DNA of 64,000 nt from Adiantum capillus-veneris (lineage: Eukaryota; Streptophyta; Polypodiopsida; Polypodiales; Pteridaceae). Positions within the stretch are counted from its first letter, which is position 1, and each line of letters begins with the position of its first letter. The stretch is taken from assembly GCA_014529385.2 (NCBI GenBank), contig CM043959.1, positions 85,913,029 through 85,977,028 of the forward strand. Reading direction: 5' to 3'. The position numbers and the translations under genes are program-made. The notes beneath the pieces are model-generated. The model saw only the letters and a program-made list of their open reading frames with translations. It made no database searches and was not told the DNA's origin. Below are positions 42,829 to 55,185 of the stretch, piece after piece.

Positions 42829-43400
42829 ACTCTGTATATCCATGGTGCTATCTCAAGCTTCTTGTCCCAATGATGATATAATTTGTTAGTACGGTCTTGA
42901 TTGCCTTGTTAATTCTCTTTGCTTGTCCATTCCTTGATCAAGAAGATTTTCTTCATGGTCTGAATTGTCTCCTTGATGAAATCAGTCCCTTATTTTGAAA
43001 CAATTTCAATTGGATAGCCAAATCTTCAAATCACATGCATATACAAGAGCCATGTTGTTGACTTTGCATTGTTGTTGGATAATGCTTTAGCCTCACATCC
43101 ACTTACTAATATAACATGTTTTTGTTACAATCTATTTGTTCTTCCTGGGGGTGACCTTTTTGAATGGATCCATGAAGTTCAATTCTCATTTCATAAACAC
43201 CTCTAATGGTTTGTATGGAGATCAGAGGTATCCTATCTGCTGCGGTTAGCCTTTTCATTCTTTGACAAATATCACAAGTCTTATAGAAGACCATAACTTC
43301 AACCATCATACTCTACCACCATAGCCCTACTTTCAAAAAAAAATTATATGTGATCTCTTGAACTACCACTTTAAGCTTTTGTGATCACTTGCATTCTTCC
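42829..43400 (-). pseudogene. Gy4 integrase N-terminal and core part
   Basis: FYKTCDICQRMKRLTAADRI is the zinc-binding C-x2-C end of an HHCC domain (about 43230-43290). Core traces (DFIKETIQTMKKI; HHWDKKLEIAPWIYRVA) follow to 42835. Heavily decayed. Confidence 0.65.
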
Positions 43401-43699
43401 CTAGTAAACACACCTTCATAGTATCCCATCACTGCCTAGTCACCTCCAATGATGGTAAATACCAAACTTGTGAGTATCAGTGCCTTCTTCTTTGCATAGG
43501 ATCAATACTCTGAAAATCCCTAAAACTGAATAAAATATACACATCTTTCAAGTCTCGATGTAGCCCATCCACTGTCAAATTTTGAAACAGCTTAGCATCT
43601 ACCGGATCATCTCGCATTGAAGTTTTTGAGATGCCTCCTATGCTTTTCAATAAAAATTCAGCACCATAGTGAATCTTGTTTAGCTATGGAAAATTTCGA

Positions 43700-44860
43700 A
43701 CTCAAACTCTATTAGGAACATCATCCATCAATCTTCCTTGGATAATCTCTTTGTTGATCAAAAATAAAAGAGCCTGATGATCGATATACAAGCAAAACAA
43801 TTTGATCAACAAATAATGTTTGAACTTTGTTGCACTAAATACCATTCCAAGTACTTCTCACTCGATCGTGGAGTATCCTTGTTCAACTAAATTGAATTGA
43901 CACAACTGACAAAGTAGGCTGGGTAGTCCATCTTCCCATCAAGCTAGGCCGATAGACCTCCCATCACCATTCCAAATGCATTTATGTGCACATGAAAAAT
44001 GACATCTCAGTGTAGCTGACAAATCATTAGGTTTAGTCTCTTTCAAGCAGTAGAAACTTGTCTCACATTCTTGGGTCCAAATGAACTTCTTTGTTTTCTT
44101 CGTCAATTGATAAAACAGGAGATTCTTTCTTGCCAGCATGTGAATGAATCGATGATAGAATTTGACATACCACGGAATAAAGGAAGCTCAAATATATTTC
44201 TTGATGCTGAGACTTGCTCAGCATACTTCGTTTCACCATCGGCCATTTCCATACCATTACTAGAAACAATGTATCCTAGAAGTTGGCATTTTCAAACCAT
44301 GAATACTGACTTGAATCGATTAAAAAAAAATTCTTTTCCTTAATCTTTCAAAGACCATTTTGAGAAGATTGTAAAATAATTCATAAAGATAGCATGTAAA
44401 AACTCACTGAAGATCTCCATCATACATCATTGAAAAGTGGGTGGAGCATTGCACAATCTGAATGGCATTACCAGATACATGAATGCTTCCCCATTCAATG
44501 CTAAAGTCATCTTTGCTTGATATTTTGGTGTAATTCTGAGCTGATTATAGCCACTATAGCCATCTACATTTTGTGGCATGTGATCTCATGTAATAGCATG
44601 TCTATGAATGGGAGTGGATATGGATTTTTGATTTTCTGAGCATTGAGCTTTCGATAGTACATACACACTTGCAACTTTTCATTCTGCTTAGGTATCACCA
44701 CAATTGAGAATAGCCGATCGTTGATTGCTATCTTTGCTGCAAATATGTCTTTCAAAAGATTATCAATCTCCTCTTTGAATTTCTTAGCATAGTTGGAATT
44801 TATTCTATACCACCACAACCTCACTAGTCTTGCATCTTGCTTGGTATACAATGCTAGCAT
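43700..44860 (-). pseudogene. Gy4 reverse transcriptase and RNase H
   Basis: RT: YAKKFKEEIDNLLKDIFAAK, QVCMYYRKLNAQKIKNPYPL and MPFRLCNAPPTFQ. The catalytic Y/F-x-D-D site reads FMNY, so it is dead. Connection-like residues VSSNGMEMADGETKYAEQ lie near 44200-44260. RNase H traces (AFGMVMGGLSA; DTPRSSEKYLEWYL) extend to about 43700. Confidence 0.72.
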
Positions 44861-45118
44861 ACCTTTGGATCGACATCTTTCAAATCAAGGTACTCCTAGG
44901 CAAACACATAGTTATATTTATGAAATAATGCTTTGACTTTCATATGCTTCTTGATCTTGATCATTCTGGGCAGCTCCACTGTAGGGTGCTTCTTTGAGCC
45001 ATGATTCCATTTCTCTATTTCTTGATCATCTCAAAGTAGCCAAGTTCAACCACCTCCTTTTCTCTTGGCTAGAAACTCTACCCTCGTTTTCTGTTTGAGT
45101 ATCAATTGCATATTCATT
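44861..45118 (-). other. Gy4 protease-RT spacer up to Cop3
   Basis: Decayed Gy4 sequence; no domain is visible. Confidence 0.4.
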
Positions 45119-45249
45119 GTGATAGGGAGGCTGTCTTAGCACTAATGTGTCGTAGTGTCTATAACCCATACAATTTATTGACAATAACTGACATAAAAGG
45201 CAAACATAAAAACAAACTAGGACTTACAAGACATCACTATCTACGAAAC

Positions 45250-46043
45250 CATCATGTTGAGCTATCATTTGTTCTTTTTGAAATACTTATCCAAAGGTTG
45301 ATTGGTCTTTCCATCATGGATGCAAGGATTTTTGTTAAAAAAATACTTGGTTTGATGATTGTTGTCGCCATAGATCCCACAAGGTCTACTGCTGGTAGTA
45401 GGTCTGGTTGAAGTTGTAGTTGAAGTGCAACCACGGCTACATATATAGTAGGTATGATATAACTAACATGTGGTACTCGTTTCTCTTCTTTTTGCAATGA
45501 ATTGTCAATATTGTCCAAAAAGATGGTGCATCCTTCTCTTTTAAAATAGTTACAATGTGACAATTTTTCAAGTAGGCTATTAAGGAAAACAGGTACAAGA
45601 TTTTCATCGCGTAGAGGGGCTTCAACAAAGATTAACTGAGTTGTGAATGCTTTTCAATATGTTAGCTAAAGCTGAAATATTCTTGTCATCATGCATGGAA
45701 AGAGAATATAGTTCCATTTTAAGGCTCATTTTGGACCAAACACTTGGTGGCTTTAGGACCAAACACTTTCTCTAATTTCATCCAAGCAGCATTTGAAGAT
45801 TTCACGTCATCCAAATAATGAAAAATGTCATCGTTGAGAGTTGTTAGAATAATACCTAATTCTTACTCGTCCTTGCATTGTTGCCCGACAGATAGCGCTC
45901 TTGTAACTACAAGAGATGTGCTAGATTCGTCGATTGATAGGGGTTTGACCAGGCTCTAGAGATTCTTTTGCATGAGATATCCTTTCATTTTAAATTGCCA
46001 GGCATGAAAGCCAGATCTGCTAAACTTGTTGACTTTTGATGCC
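45250..46043 (-). pseudogene. Cop3 gag
   Basis: From ATG at about 46043: MASKVNKFSRSGFHAWQFKM, YLMQKNL, FHYLDDVKSSNAAWMKLEK and, later, HIVTILKEKDAPSFW closely follow Cop2 gag. It has several stops and frameshifts. Zinc knuckles are not preserved. Confidence 0.82.
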
Positions 46044-46562
46044 ATGTTGAAGTCTTTAAGAAGCCTAGTAACGAGGTTGTATTGTTGATTATTGCACCGG
46101 CCTAATCTTCAGAGAGGAGGTTTTCATCTCCAATTATCTTTGCATGCACCTTAGAGAGCGTAGTGCGATGCTGTGAAATTATCAAGGTGCATTAACTTGT
46201 CATCGCTAACTATGTTCTTCTGTACATGTGTCTTGAAAAGATATTGCTTGCCTTGCATCTTGAGAGGGATTCCAAAAGCGAGGTGTTGTTGCTTGCAAAA
46301 CTGCCAATGAACGGTAGCCTTAGGTCCAAACACCTTGCAATCTCGTCAACAATGGTTCACTGAGACAACATTTCAAAATGCCAACTTGATGTGCTTGTTC
46401 ACCTGTGCCTATGGACTCTGTTCACAAAATTTTAGAATGCTACAATTACACATAACGAGGCCACTCTCTCCTTGCCTATGTTTTGTAGGTGTTTCAATAT
46501 GTTGCATAGGGAGACGAACCATACTTGGGCTATCGCAGCGTTAGGATTCGTCTGAATCCAGG

Positions 46563-46574
46563 GCTTTGATACCA
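46563..46574 (-). promoter_or_regulatory. Cop3 primer binding site
   Basis: Minus-strand TGGTATCAAAGC, one mismatch from the initiator-Met tRNA site, two bases from the LTR end. Confidence 0.8.
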
Positions 46575-46652
46575 GTTGATAGGGAGGCTAGAGTGGACGG
46601 TGGTGAGAGAAAGCCATGGAAGCTTAAGAGCATGCAACTACAGAGATTGAAC

Positions 46653-46674
46653 GAGAGAGAGAGAGAGAGAGAGA
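46653..46674. repeat. GA microsatellite in the Cop3 LTR
   Basis: On the Cop3 sense strand this is a CT run preceded by AATT, at the position where Cop2 LTRs carry their CT run. Confidence 0.9.
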
Positions 46675-47078
46675 ATTGGGCTCAATAAGAAAAGAAGAAT
46701 ACACTTATTTTTTTCTTGTACTGATTGAAAAAAGAGGACCTACATATATAGAGATCTTTAGCCATGCAAACTTAACTCAAAGAGGACTAAAGTGTATCTG
46801 CATGCTCCAAGATAATGTTGCCACATGTTCACACGGATGAACCAGACTTCGGCTTGGAACCCAACCCATTGAACGGGTCTTCTAACTCAGTATGTTGTGC
46901 TTTCATCTCTACTCGCTCAACAATTTAGTATGGATTCTCTACATTAGTCTAGTCATGACCTTTATCTGATCTATAGTTCTTCTTATCTTGATCAGACTGG
47001 TCTAGTGTTCTCCCATTGAACTAAATTGTCCTCTCACCAAGATTGGGTTCAGTAAATAGATCAGGATTGTTGTCTTTA

Positions 47079-47258
47079 TCTCTTAGTCTGCTCTTTGTTC
47101 ATCATGATAGCATTCAGATCAAACACTACAATGGCAAAAATATTCATAGATGCGAGCATTGCTCTTTGTCTCTTAGCCTTGATCTTTGTCTATCAAGACA
47201 ATATTCAAATCAATCTTTGCAATGGAAAAAATATTCATAGATACAAGCATATGCTCCA
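47079..47258. repeat. 90-bp tandem duplication in Gy4
   Basis: Copies 47079-47168 and 47169-47258 begin TCTCTTAG and share AATATTCATAGAT(G/A). They are diverged. Confidence 0.75.
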
Positions 47259-47364
47259 TCTTCTTTGTCTCATACATTTTGGAGAGTTCTCCCGGTCTTA
47301 GTCCATTTCCAACTTTTAATATTATCACTCTTTACCTGAATACACCTATTGGGCCCTTGGATAA

Positions 47365-47620
47365 TCAATGTCTAACTTTCATAATCATATATGGCTCCAG
47401 TAGTCTTGAGAGAAGGTTTTCCCAATAGTATCCCATATGCTCCTTGTACACGTCCATTACTAGAAAATTAGTTTTAGAATTCTTTTCTTCCACCCTGATC
47501 TGCATGTTCTCTATCAAACACATAGCCTCGACTACTCCTTGATCAGCCATTTGTATCCAAAAAGGTGCTAGTTTGAGATCATGGATACCAAGTTTCTATC
47601 AAAGATTCTATCCTATGATA
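47365..47620 (-). pseudogene. Gy4 aspartic protease
   Basis: Active-site region LDGGEGGNII (D-G-G where D-S/T-G is usual), then KLGIHDLKLAPFWIQMADQG and NSKTNFLVMDVYKEHMGYYW. It is typical of plant gypsy proteases but interrupted. Confidence 0.68.
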
Positions 47621-47729
47621 TTCCCTCCTTCTCCACCATCTAGTTAGTATTACTTCTGACAATGGTTTTCATTGTTTTCTAATCATGTAGTCAGCCTGGA
47701 TAATAGGTACCTCATCTCTTTGATGGTTC

Positions 47730-49522
47730 CTAAATCCATTGCCATGGCTTTTGATTTTTTTCTCTCTTATTTCTAATGAGCTTTACAACTTTTGGTAAGG
47801 TTCTTCTAATATCATCCAATTGAACTATGAGCTTTTCAATCTGCTCACGCACCTTAACATAAATTTTGTCTTGCTCATTATCAAAACTGTTGTTTGAGCT
47901 AGAAGACCTCTCTTCCAATTTGTTTTTCATAGTGCCACTGAGCTGACCTCCTATGTTCGGTGGCTAGTTGACCCTTTGATGAGCATTTGGTTTTCTCACT
48001 AGAATTTTCCCTCCCCATGTTAGTTTTCCTAGCTCTAGCCAAAAGTATGTTTTGACTTACCTCACTTCCTCAATTAGAGTCTCTGTAGCAGTTGCTTTTG
48101 TCTCGTCCAGTCCATTTCCAACCTCTTCCTCACCAAACACTATGATGGGCTTATCCACATGAGCCACTAAAGAGTACGGTGGAAATCTTTGGATGGGTTT
48201 AGACATCGAGCACTCGGGCTGCTTTGGCATCTTCTTTGCCAATATTTTATAGTCTTTGTTGTCAGAGTCCTTTGCTCCTACCATTCATTGATCACCTTTG
48301 CCTTGCCATTTGCCTTCTAAGTAGCTATATGCCGTTTCCATATTTTTTCTTCTTCATTCTGCTTTACTTACTTTTCAAACTCGTCCAGGAGGTCCTTAAT
48401 CACCACTCCTTTGCTTTTGGTGATAACACAAACTGAGACTCGTTCTGTTGGATTTGGCCAAACTCCTGGTTTCATTTTATCGTGATATTGGGATGCAAAA
48501 TGATCATATTTCTCGCAATTTTATCACTTAAAGTTTCTCTTTCCAAAATCAACCCTACCTCACTCTAGGCCATCTCCAACTTTCCAACTAAGAGTGTAGT
48601 CTTGGACATTGTCATGCAGGCTATTTTCTTTGATATTTACTCAAGCTTTCTTATCCATGACAATTTCTTTTTGGCTTTAACTTGATCATTTGAATCATTG
48701 TCAGATAAAGTGGAACTAGAACTCGATTCCAACTCCTTAGATAATATGTCATTGTCACTGAAATCACGTCTTCCCTTATGACAATTTTATTTCTTAGCTT
48801 GTTGCTCCACCTTTAGTGCTCTCTAGAATTGATCATTAAAATTTCTAGTTGGCATTAGAACCTAGTGTTTCCTAAGCTTCATACTTTTGAATCCATTGAA
48901 GAGCGAGGTCTACATTTTCTTCTCTGATGGGGGTTCATGCAGTTGTCTTGTTAGTTCTTTGATCTTTTTGACATAGCTCCAAACTAAGAGTTTTTCTTTC
49001 TTGATTTTATCCGGGTCACAGTGACTTGATAGCTACCTATTCCTTATTGACTATCTCAATAACTTGCTCCCAAACTATCTGCTACTCCTTTTGTTTGGTC
49101 ATAGTGGGGCTACCTATGCATTCTTGACTATCTCAATAACTTGCTCCCAAACTATCTGCTACTCCTTTTGTTGGTAATAGTGGGGCTCTATTAGCTTGGG
49201 TGTGGGACATAAGTCTTGCCAGCAAGTGGTCCATACTTTGATTAGCCGCTTATACTAGTGAAGTGTGATTGTACCAAGGTCTCAGATAGTGAGGCTCCAC
49301 AATGGTTATGACATTCACTCACATCAAATGATTATTCTCATTATGGTGGTACCGCTAAAATCCTCAAGCTATGCTTGCTTAGCTAGCCACTATAGCTTCT
49401 TGCATTAAGAGACCCTATTTTTTCAAAGACTCCATTATTATAACGCCATCATCTCTTTCAACTACCTCTACCTCTACCAAAGTCTTGGTATAAGTTACCA
49501 CTATGAACACCTTTCTTGCCAT
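47730..49522 (-). pseudogene. Gy4 gag
   Basis: A start near 49522 (MARKVFIVVTYTKTLVEVEV) and following pieces in several frames. A damaged zinc knuckle (NCEKYDHFASQYHDK) lies near 48500-48545. Lysine- and glutamate-rich linkers follow at 47730-48284. A local duplication (TTGACTATCTCAATAACTTG) lies at about 49045-49170. Family assignment is by position and the knuckle. Confidence 0.5.
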
Positions 49523-50320
49523 GCTGCAACATGTTATTATTGAAAAAAAAATTAGAACAGTCTTTGGTTATAATGTAAGAATAGGTTCTTTGAATACAGG
49601 TCCTTTGGGTGATGGTGTATATTCAATATGCTATATGGCTAGGGTTATTTTGCATGTCGTAAAATATGCACAAAGCGATGCTAGAAGCTCATGTGTTGAT
49701 TGTGCTTTTTGATAAAAATTCCTTTACTCTACATATGGATTATGCCAAAAAACAAAGTAGGCATGGGATATAATAGCTTTTTTTATGCAAGCTCTAATTT
49801 GGCAGATATTTCTTACCTAATTAAGGAGCTAGAGTACAAGGTTATAAATGAGAATTATGATATGGATGATTTTCTTGTGGGACCAAAGATCTCAATGAGA
49901 AATTAGTTATAACTGGTGAGGTCGTTTGTGGTAGTACTCTTGTGAGTTTCTTGATGCTTTTCTAGATTCTTATCTGATGTTGCATCAACCCTTTAGACTT
50001 GTGATAGAGAGTGAGCCTAATCTTGTGAATTTTGGTGGTCTTATCTCTATATTGATGTAGGAGACGAAGTCTAGGGAGATTAAAAAAAGCCATTGTTGCC
50101 TCCTTTAATGCTTCTACATGTAGTAGGCATGCCCACATAACTAACAACACCTCAAATAAATATAGGTATGAGAAATCTAGCAATAAAGGCAAGAGAGAGG
50201 TCAAATGCCATGGCTATAGATCAAATGATGATGTCATCAAGAAATATCCCAAGAGTGAGGCTAAAGAGGCTTTATATGAAATAGGCAAATACGGTCGTTT
50301 GCAAATGATTTCTCAAATTT
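49503..50320 (+). pseudogene. Cop4 copia gag
   Basis: Pieces match Cop1 gag: FYASSNLADISYLIKELEYK, INENYDMDDFLVGPK and, after frame changes, a zinc-knuckle relic KCHGYRSNDDVIKKYPKSEA where the cysteines are partly lost. Cop4 is of the Cop1 lineage, not the Cop2 lineage. No 5' LTR was found. Confidence 0.68.
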
Positions 50321-50334
50321 AGAGTCAAAAAATT

Positions 50335-50540
50335 TATGTTGTTGGATTCAGAATGGGCTTTTAGTATACAATGTCAATATCATCCTTTTATCTATAATAT
50401 ATGCATTACAAAATCTATGGATGGTATGTGGTACTTTGTTAGTGGTACAGCTAAGCACATTGTGTCTCATCTTGAATTGTTTACTTCTCTTGAAATTTTC
50501 TCTAATCGAGATTATGACCTCATCTAATTAAAAATGTCAA
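50335..50540 (+). pseudogene. Cop4 protease region
   Basis: MWYFVSGTAKHIVSHLELFT matches the copia protease start, where W-x-x-D-S/T-G-A-T is usual. The catalytic D reads V. Confidence 0.65.
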
Positions 50541-50694
50541 AAGTAATGTCATTACTATTGTAGATGCTATTTGTTTCATAATTTTAGATACTTTGTGCTA
50601 CATTTTCAAACATCACGATGGATGTCTAATCTACAATCGCCCAAGTTTGAACGTGAGTCTTAAAAAGATGACCCTAAGGCCTTTTGTGAGCTTT

Positions 50695-51550
50695 TTGTGA
50701 GCTATCTAGTGTGATGATCCCACTCTGGTTGTAGGTCTTTATCAGCTCTACCCACACACCCGTTTTCTATAGGCTTGGTGGTTTAGGACAATAGCCCTTG
50801 AGGTAGAGGCTAGGTTATTAGGTCTAGGCTTCTAAGATTGAGGGTGAACCTCTATTGACTCTTTGGTTGGAAGAAGAGCTTGATTTCCACTCTCTACGCT
50901 TATTTTTGCATGAGTATGGCTTGTGTCATGTCATGTGTGTAATATGGACCTAGAAATGGTCTATCATTCATATATAATGTTCTTCTTGCTCTTCCATAGG
51001 ACATGTAATTGTATGAAAAACCACTAGAGCTCATGAGCTTGTGATTTCCTTAATAGAATTTTAGATGTGAATGGCCATTTTCTTATTGAAACTTGGGCAA
51101 ACTTCATTCTCTCAAAGGGCTTTGCCTGACTAAGCTTCACTTTGGTTGGCAAGAAGTTCAAAATGGATTACATAGCAACCTAAAGAGCAATGGTAGTCTG
51201 GGTACCCGTCGACTAGCTACAAAGATAAGGTAACAAAAAAGTTCTCCATACATGATGGGTTACTTTTTAAGGAAGGCAAAGTGTGTGCTATCCAGTGTGA
51301 TCACCATACTTGGACTTTGGGCCCTTCACAACTCTACCCACACACTAGTTTGGTATAACCTTGGTGGTATGAAAATCAATCCTTGCGGTAGAGGCTAGCT
51401 TGTTGGATACATAAATAGGACCCTAGGATCATTGGTGAGCTATATAGTATAATCACCACACTTGAACTCTAGACCCTCAATAGCTTTACTTGCACACTAG
51501 TTTGGTGTGGGCTTGGTGGTATGGGACACTATCCTTTGAGGTAGAGACTA
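50695..51550. repeat. Three spaced copies of a ~120-bp motif
   Basis: Copies at about 50695-50815, 51295-51415 and 51430-51550 share GTGTGATCACCA-like starts, CTCTACCCACACAC and GGTAGAGGCTAG. The last two are about 135 bp apart. CATGAGTATGGCTTGT also recurs (about 50921 and 51587). Confidence 0.75.
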
Positions 51551-52252
51551 GAGCATTGATTGCAAGCTCCAAATTTTGAGTGTTTATACATGAGTATGGC
51601 TTGTATCATGTCATGTGTGCAAGATGGGTCTGGTAAGGGACTAACATTTTGTATGTACTCGGAATCTAGAAGAACCTTTTGTTTTTATCTACACTTGCAG
51701 AACAAGGTCTTGTACTCATGTTTGTGGTGGATAACAAATATAATATTCATGTTCTCAATTTTGGTGATACTATTATAATACTTGACTCTTTGGTTCATGG
51801 TTTATATGGGACCAATAATTACAAGAAATATGTGGAAGACAACATGTGCAATTTTTTTTTGAGGGCTTTTTTTTGAAGGGGAAGGGAGAAAGGTCACTAC
51901 AATTGAAAAAATCCTATCACATGGGTTCAATACCAGGGAGTATTTTTTTCTATTTTCTTATATTTTCACGTATAAAAGGGTGTTGAAAAAATGTGCTTGA
52001 AAAAAGTTATAGATTGAACAAAAAACGGATCTTTTTTACTAGAGAAAAATTTACAGCTTTAGGGGTTTTATATATAGTACTTGAACATGCAATATTTATG
52101 TTCTACATATAGTGACTCCCCTAAAAGACTATTGAACATATAAAATTGTGACATACACGCAATGGTCATCTGAATCTTGCCAATTTTTTGTGCTTGCAGA
52201 TATTTAATATGATTTCTTCATTGCCCCTCTTTGATCACCATTGGAATATATA

Positions 52253-52356
<104 letters not shown>

Positions 52357-52486
52357 GGCTATATTTTAGGCAGAGTATAGGAATGGGTTTTTTACAAACT
52401 ACTCATAAATTGAAATTTTTCAATATTTACATTTGTGATCAATACTTTGAGAGTCATTGTAATTTGCAACTTTGATTGTAATTTGC

Positions 52487-52860
52487 AACTTTGATTGATG
52501 ATTACTCTCGGAAAAAATGAGTGTACCCGCTTATGGCAAAGCCCACAGTGATGTGCTTCAAACAATTTCTACTTATGGTTAAAAATGTAGCTGGTACTTT
52601 TGAAAGAATCCTTCTAATTGAGGAGAGGAGTACATAACTACAAAACTTATTGTATGTTTGTCAAGTTGTTGAAAAAACATCAATATAAAGTGTTATGTAT
52701 CCCTTAAGAGAATGGTGTTGTTGAGAAGATAGCACAAGGTATGGGCAAAAGCAATGCTTTGCCATATATATTTGGGCTTTAGACTATGTCTAGTATGTAC
52801 AATGACAAAGAACCTTTTTCATTCAATCACATACTTTTTTTTAAATTTGGTGCAAGCTAA
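52487..52860 (+). pseudogene. Cop4 integrase
   Basis: DDYSRKK (usual F-x-D-D-Y-S-R), FKQFLLMVKNVAGTFERIL and RENGVVEKIAQGMGKSNAL (usual Q-Q-N-G-V-A-E-R, catalytic E kept) in one decayed stretch with stops. Confidence 0.75.
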
Positions 52861-52909
52861 TCTAAATATGATGCTATTGTAATGGCACACGGTATTTATG
52901 TGGCCAACC

Positions 52910-53260
52910 CCTCGTCAAAACCAAACCATTGGTATCAAATGGATTTTCAAGTTGAAACATAAGTTTGATAATAGTATTGATCAAGAGTTGTGGAAAAATA
53001 TTATACTCAAGAGAAGGGCATTGATTTTTATGATACCTTTACTCCCACTTGTTATATGATTACAATACGAACATTGAGATCTCATGATATTTGGAATGTA
53101 CATCTATTGGACATGAAGACTTTCTTTCTTAATGGTAACTTGTATAAGAAAGTGTATACCATGCAATTTAGTGTTTTTGTTCAAAGAAGATAGGAATACA
53201 AAGTGTGCAGGCTTAAGAAGGCTTTGCAGCTCATTTTTCTTTAGAAACTTATGCGTTTTG
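52910..53260 (+). pseudogene. Cop4 reverse transcriptase, N-terminal part
   Basis: IGIKWIFKLKHKFDNSIDQE, then YYTQEKGIDFYDTFTPTCYM, HLLDMKTFFLNGNLYKKVYT and YKVCRLKKALQLIF match copia RT. It stops before the Y-V-D-D motif, so the 3' half of pol is missing. Confidence 0.8.
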
Positions 53261-53740
53261 CAAAGACCCCATTTTTTATTTCAATTTTTTTAGTTTTTAC
53301 CAAATATAAATCCCCTTATTTTGAGCTTATGGCTATACCTACATTTTTTGAGGTGCACCTCTAAATATTAAAGCAAGTCCAAAAACCATCCAAGAGTATG
53401 ATGAAGATCCAAAAAAATGGAGGAGGGAACAAATAGACCACTTACTACCACGTGTCAACCTGTACGAATTGTCCCACAATTTGCCTTGACATGCTCATGT
53501 GGCACTATTGTAGTTGCACAAGATGGCACATGCCACATGTCAACCTGTACAAATTTATGCAATTTGTGATGACATATTGGCATGGCACTATTATACGGAC
53601 ATTAGGGAAAATATGGACTCCATAGGGCCCTTTGGTGTCAAAGATGCTTTTGGAATATACTGTCTACACCAATGAGAATGGATGTGTGGCCACAGTCCAC
53701 CACTTTTTGCATTTTTTTAAATCCCACAACTTGAATAATT
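53261..53740. other. No gene seen
   Basis: AT-rich sequence. A TGGCACATGCCACATGTCAA-type stretch recurs (about 53445-53465 and 53528-53548 share CACGTGTCAACCTGTAC-like words). I see no coding domain. Confidence 0.4.
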
Positions 53741-53933
53741 TAACTTCAAATTTGTCAAAAAATAGTGCATTTGAATTGCATTACTGAGCTCTTTCCATAG
53801 ATATTTTACATGATATAGTTTTGAGGTACATAAATATGGGCTCTTCCATGCCTCCCCTTTTATATCCTATTGTTGAGTGAAATCCAATAGGTTGCTCTTA
53901 CAAGGCCCTTTTGGGGTTCGGATTTTTCCTAAT
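53741..53933. mobile_element. Fragment of the 8563-9024 MITE, inverted
   Basis: GAGCTCTTTCCATAGA and ACATGATATAGTTTT (about 53788-53825) are the reverse complement of 8740-8775. The end GGCCCTTTTGGGG...TTTTTCCTAAT at 53903-53933 matches the terminal inverted repeat. The other end is unclear. Confidence 0.55.
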
Positions 53934-54164
53934 GATAGTTTGGTTTCTACGTTGACTGATGACATGGAACTTTTGTACAAGAAACTTGCATTTTTTGTTG
54001 GCCGTGGATAGATTTTACGTGAAACATTTTGAAGCAAGAGATTTTAGTATTAAGTACTTTTAGATATGAATCTTTTGGGGGCTCTACTTTTGGTTGCAGT
54101 ATAAAGTATTTCCCAGTATAAAGGTTGTAGTTATCTATGTACTTGAGTCCAATCCCTCGTCAGA

Positions 54165-54641
54165 AGTGATTACACCTTGATCCTCGGTGGAGATTTCCAA
54201 GCTTGGTTTCTACAACACTTTCTCTTTAAATATCCCCAAAGGTCTTACGAAACTCTCGTATAAAAGCTTTAAGGCCATGGAGAAAAGAGATTTCTTTTCA
54301 AGTAAAGGGGAAACCAAGAGAGAGTCGTACTTGAGAAGAGTATGTCAATAAGGCCCACTTGAAAAGCATCATTTGGATAACGCTCTCATTGCATTCAGAT
54401 GATGAACCACACTTGCTGAAAAAAGCCTCTAAACTTTGATCTAGTTCCATCAAATGTTTCAAGAAAATTGATCTTTTGCTCTTTCCTATTTTTTTGTATG
54501 CTTGTCTCTCTAAGCTCTTGGATTTGATGCTACAAATGTTGCACCACTAGAACGAAGACTCTGGGTTGTTTTTCTTGATGTTGAGTATTGCTCTTACACA
54601 ACTCTTGAAGTTGTTACTGGATGCTTTGCAAGGTGGTGATG
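54165..54641 (-). pseudogene. Chr2b gag, split by Chr3
   Basis: Similar to Chr2 gag (about 19620-20110): TTCCAAGCTTGGTTTC, TATCCCCAAAGG, and the start-proximal GATGCTTTGCAA. It is more decayed than Chr2. Chr3 interrupts it at 54641; the gag start continues at 58101. Confidence 0.75.
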
Positions 54642-55171
54642 TATTACAAACTTGGACCCCCCAAGTCAAAAATTTGGCATGACACATGAAAGAATCACCT
54701 AAAACACTTCACAAACTTTATCACAGTTTTAAAATAGACTCGACATGACCCGATGTAGTTTCATGTCCAAAGGTATTGGCCCCAAAGTCAGGCTCCCCTT
54801 TTGGTATTTATTTTTATATTAGTGCTCGAGCAAAGTTACAGAGTCCAAGGGTCCTCTCTACCCAACTGCTCGTCAACAGATTGGGTTGAAGAGGTCCTCA
54901 AGTTCTTATTTATAGGCCCATTGCCTTCAAAATCAAAAGCAAGTACATGAAAAGGTGCAAACTCAAAAGCTCTTTTTTCCAAAAGGAGTCAACGCGAATT
55001 GCTAAAATCCAAACAACGTGACACGTGGCAGAGCGCAAAATGCAAAAAATTGTATTGCTGCCATGTCAACATGTGAATGCAATTTGCAAAATTCCATACA
55101 ATTGTCCGTATTGCCCGCCACATCATTAGCTTTTGTCTTGGGTGTTCATGCCATGTCATCACTTTATGACA
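54642..55171 (-). repeat. Chr3 3' LTR
   Basis: 530 bp, TATTACAAACTTGG (first G changed to A) to ACTTTATGACA. On the minus strand TATAAATAAG at 54904-54913 is a likely TATA box. Confidence 0.87.
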
Positions 55172-55185
55172 TATACCCCCCTCTT

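Larger units (their letters stand above)
45119..46922 (-). mobile_element. Cop3: decayed relative of Cop2, minus strand
   Basis: Both ends start TGATAGGGAGGCT (45119 and 46577). The high-coordinate copy is followed by an LTR-like stretch and preceded on the plus strand by the reverse complement of a primer site (46563-46574). Its gag is a broken homolog of Cop2 gag. The low-coordinate LTR is nearly all deleted. The high boundary is uncertain; 46922 is the first CA giving an LTR of about the Cop2 length. Confidence 0.65.
41380..49522 (-). mobile_element. Gy4: decayed Ty3/gypsy element, minus strand
   Basis: Gag start near 49522, zinc-knuckle relic near 48530, protease 47620-47365, RT 44860-44340, RNase H traces 44200-43700 and integrase 43400-41400. 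It is interrupted by Cop3 (45119-about 46922) and by an unidentified insertion (41904-about 42828). LTRs were not identified. It is unlike the T family and the chromoviruses. Confidence 0.7.
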
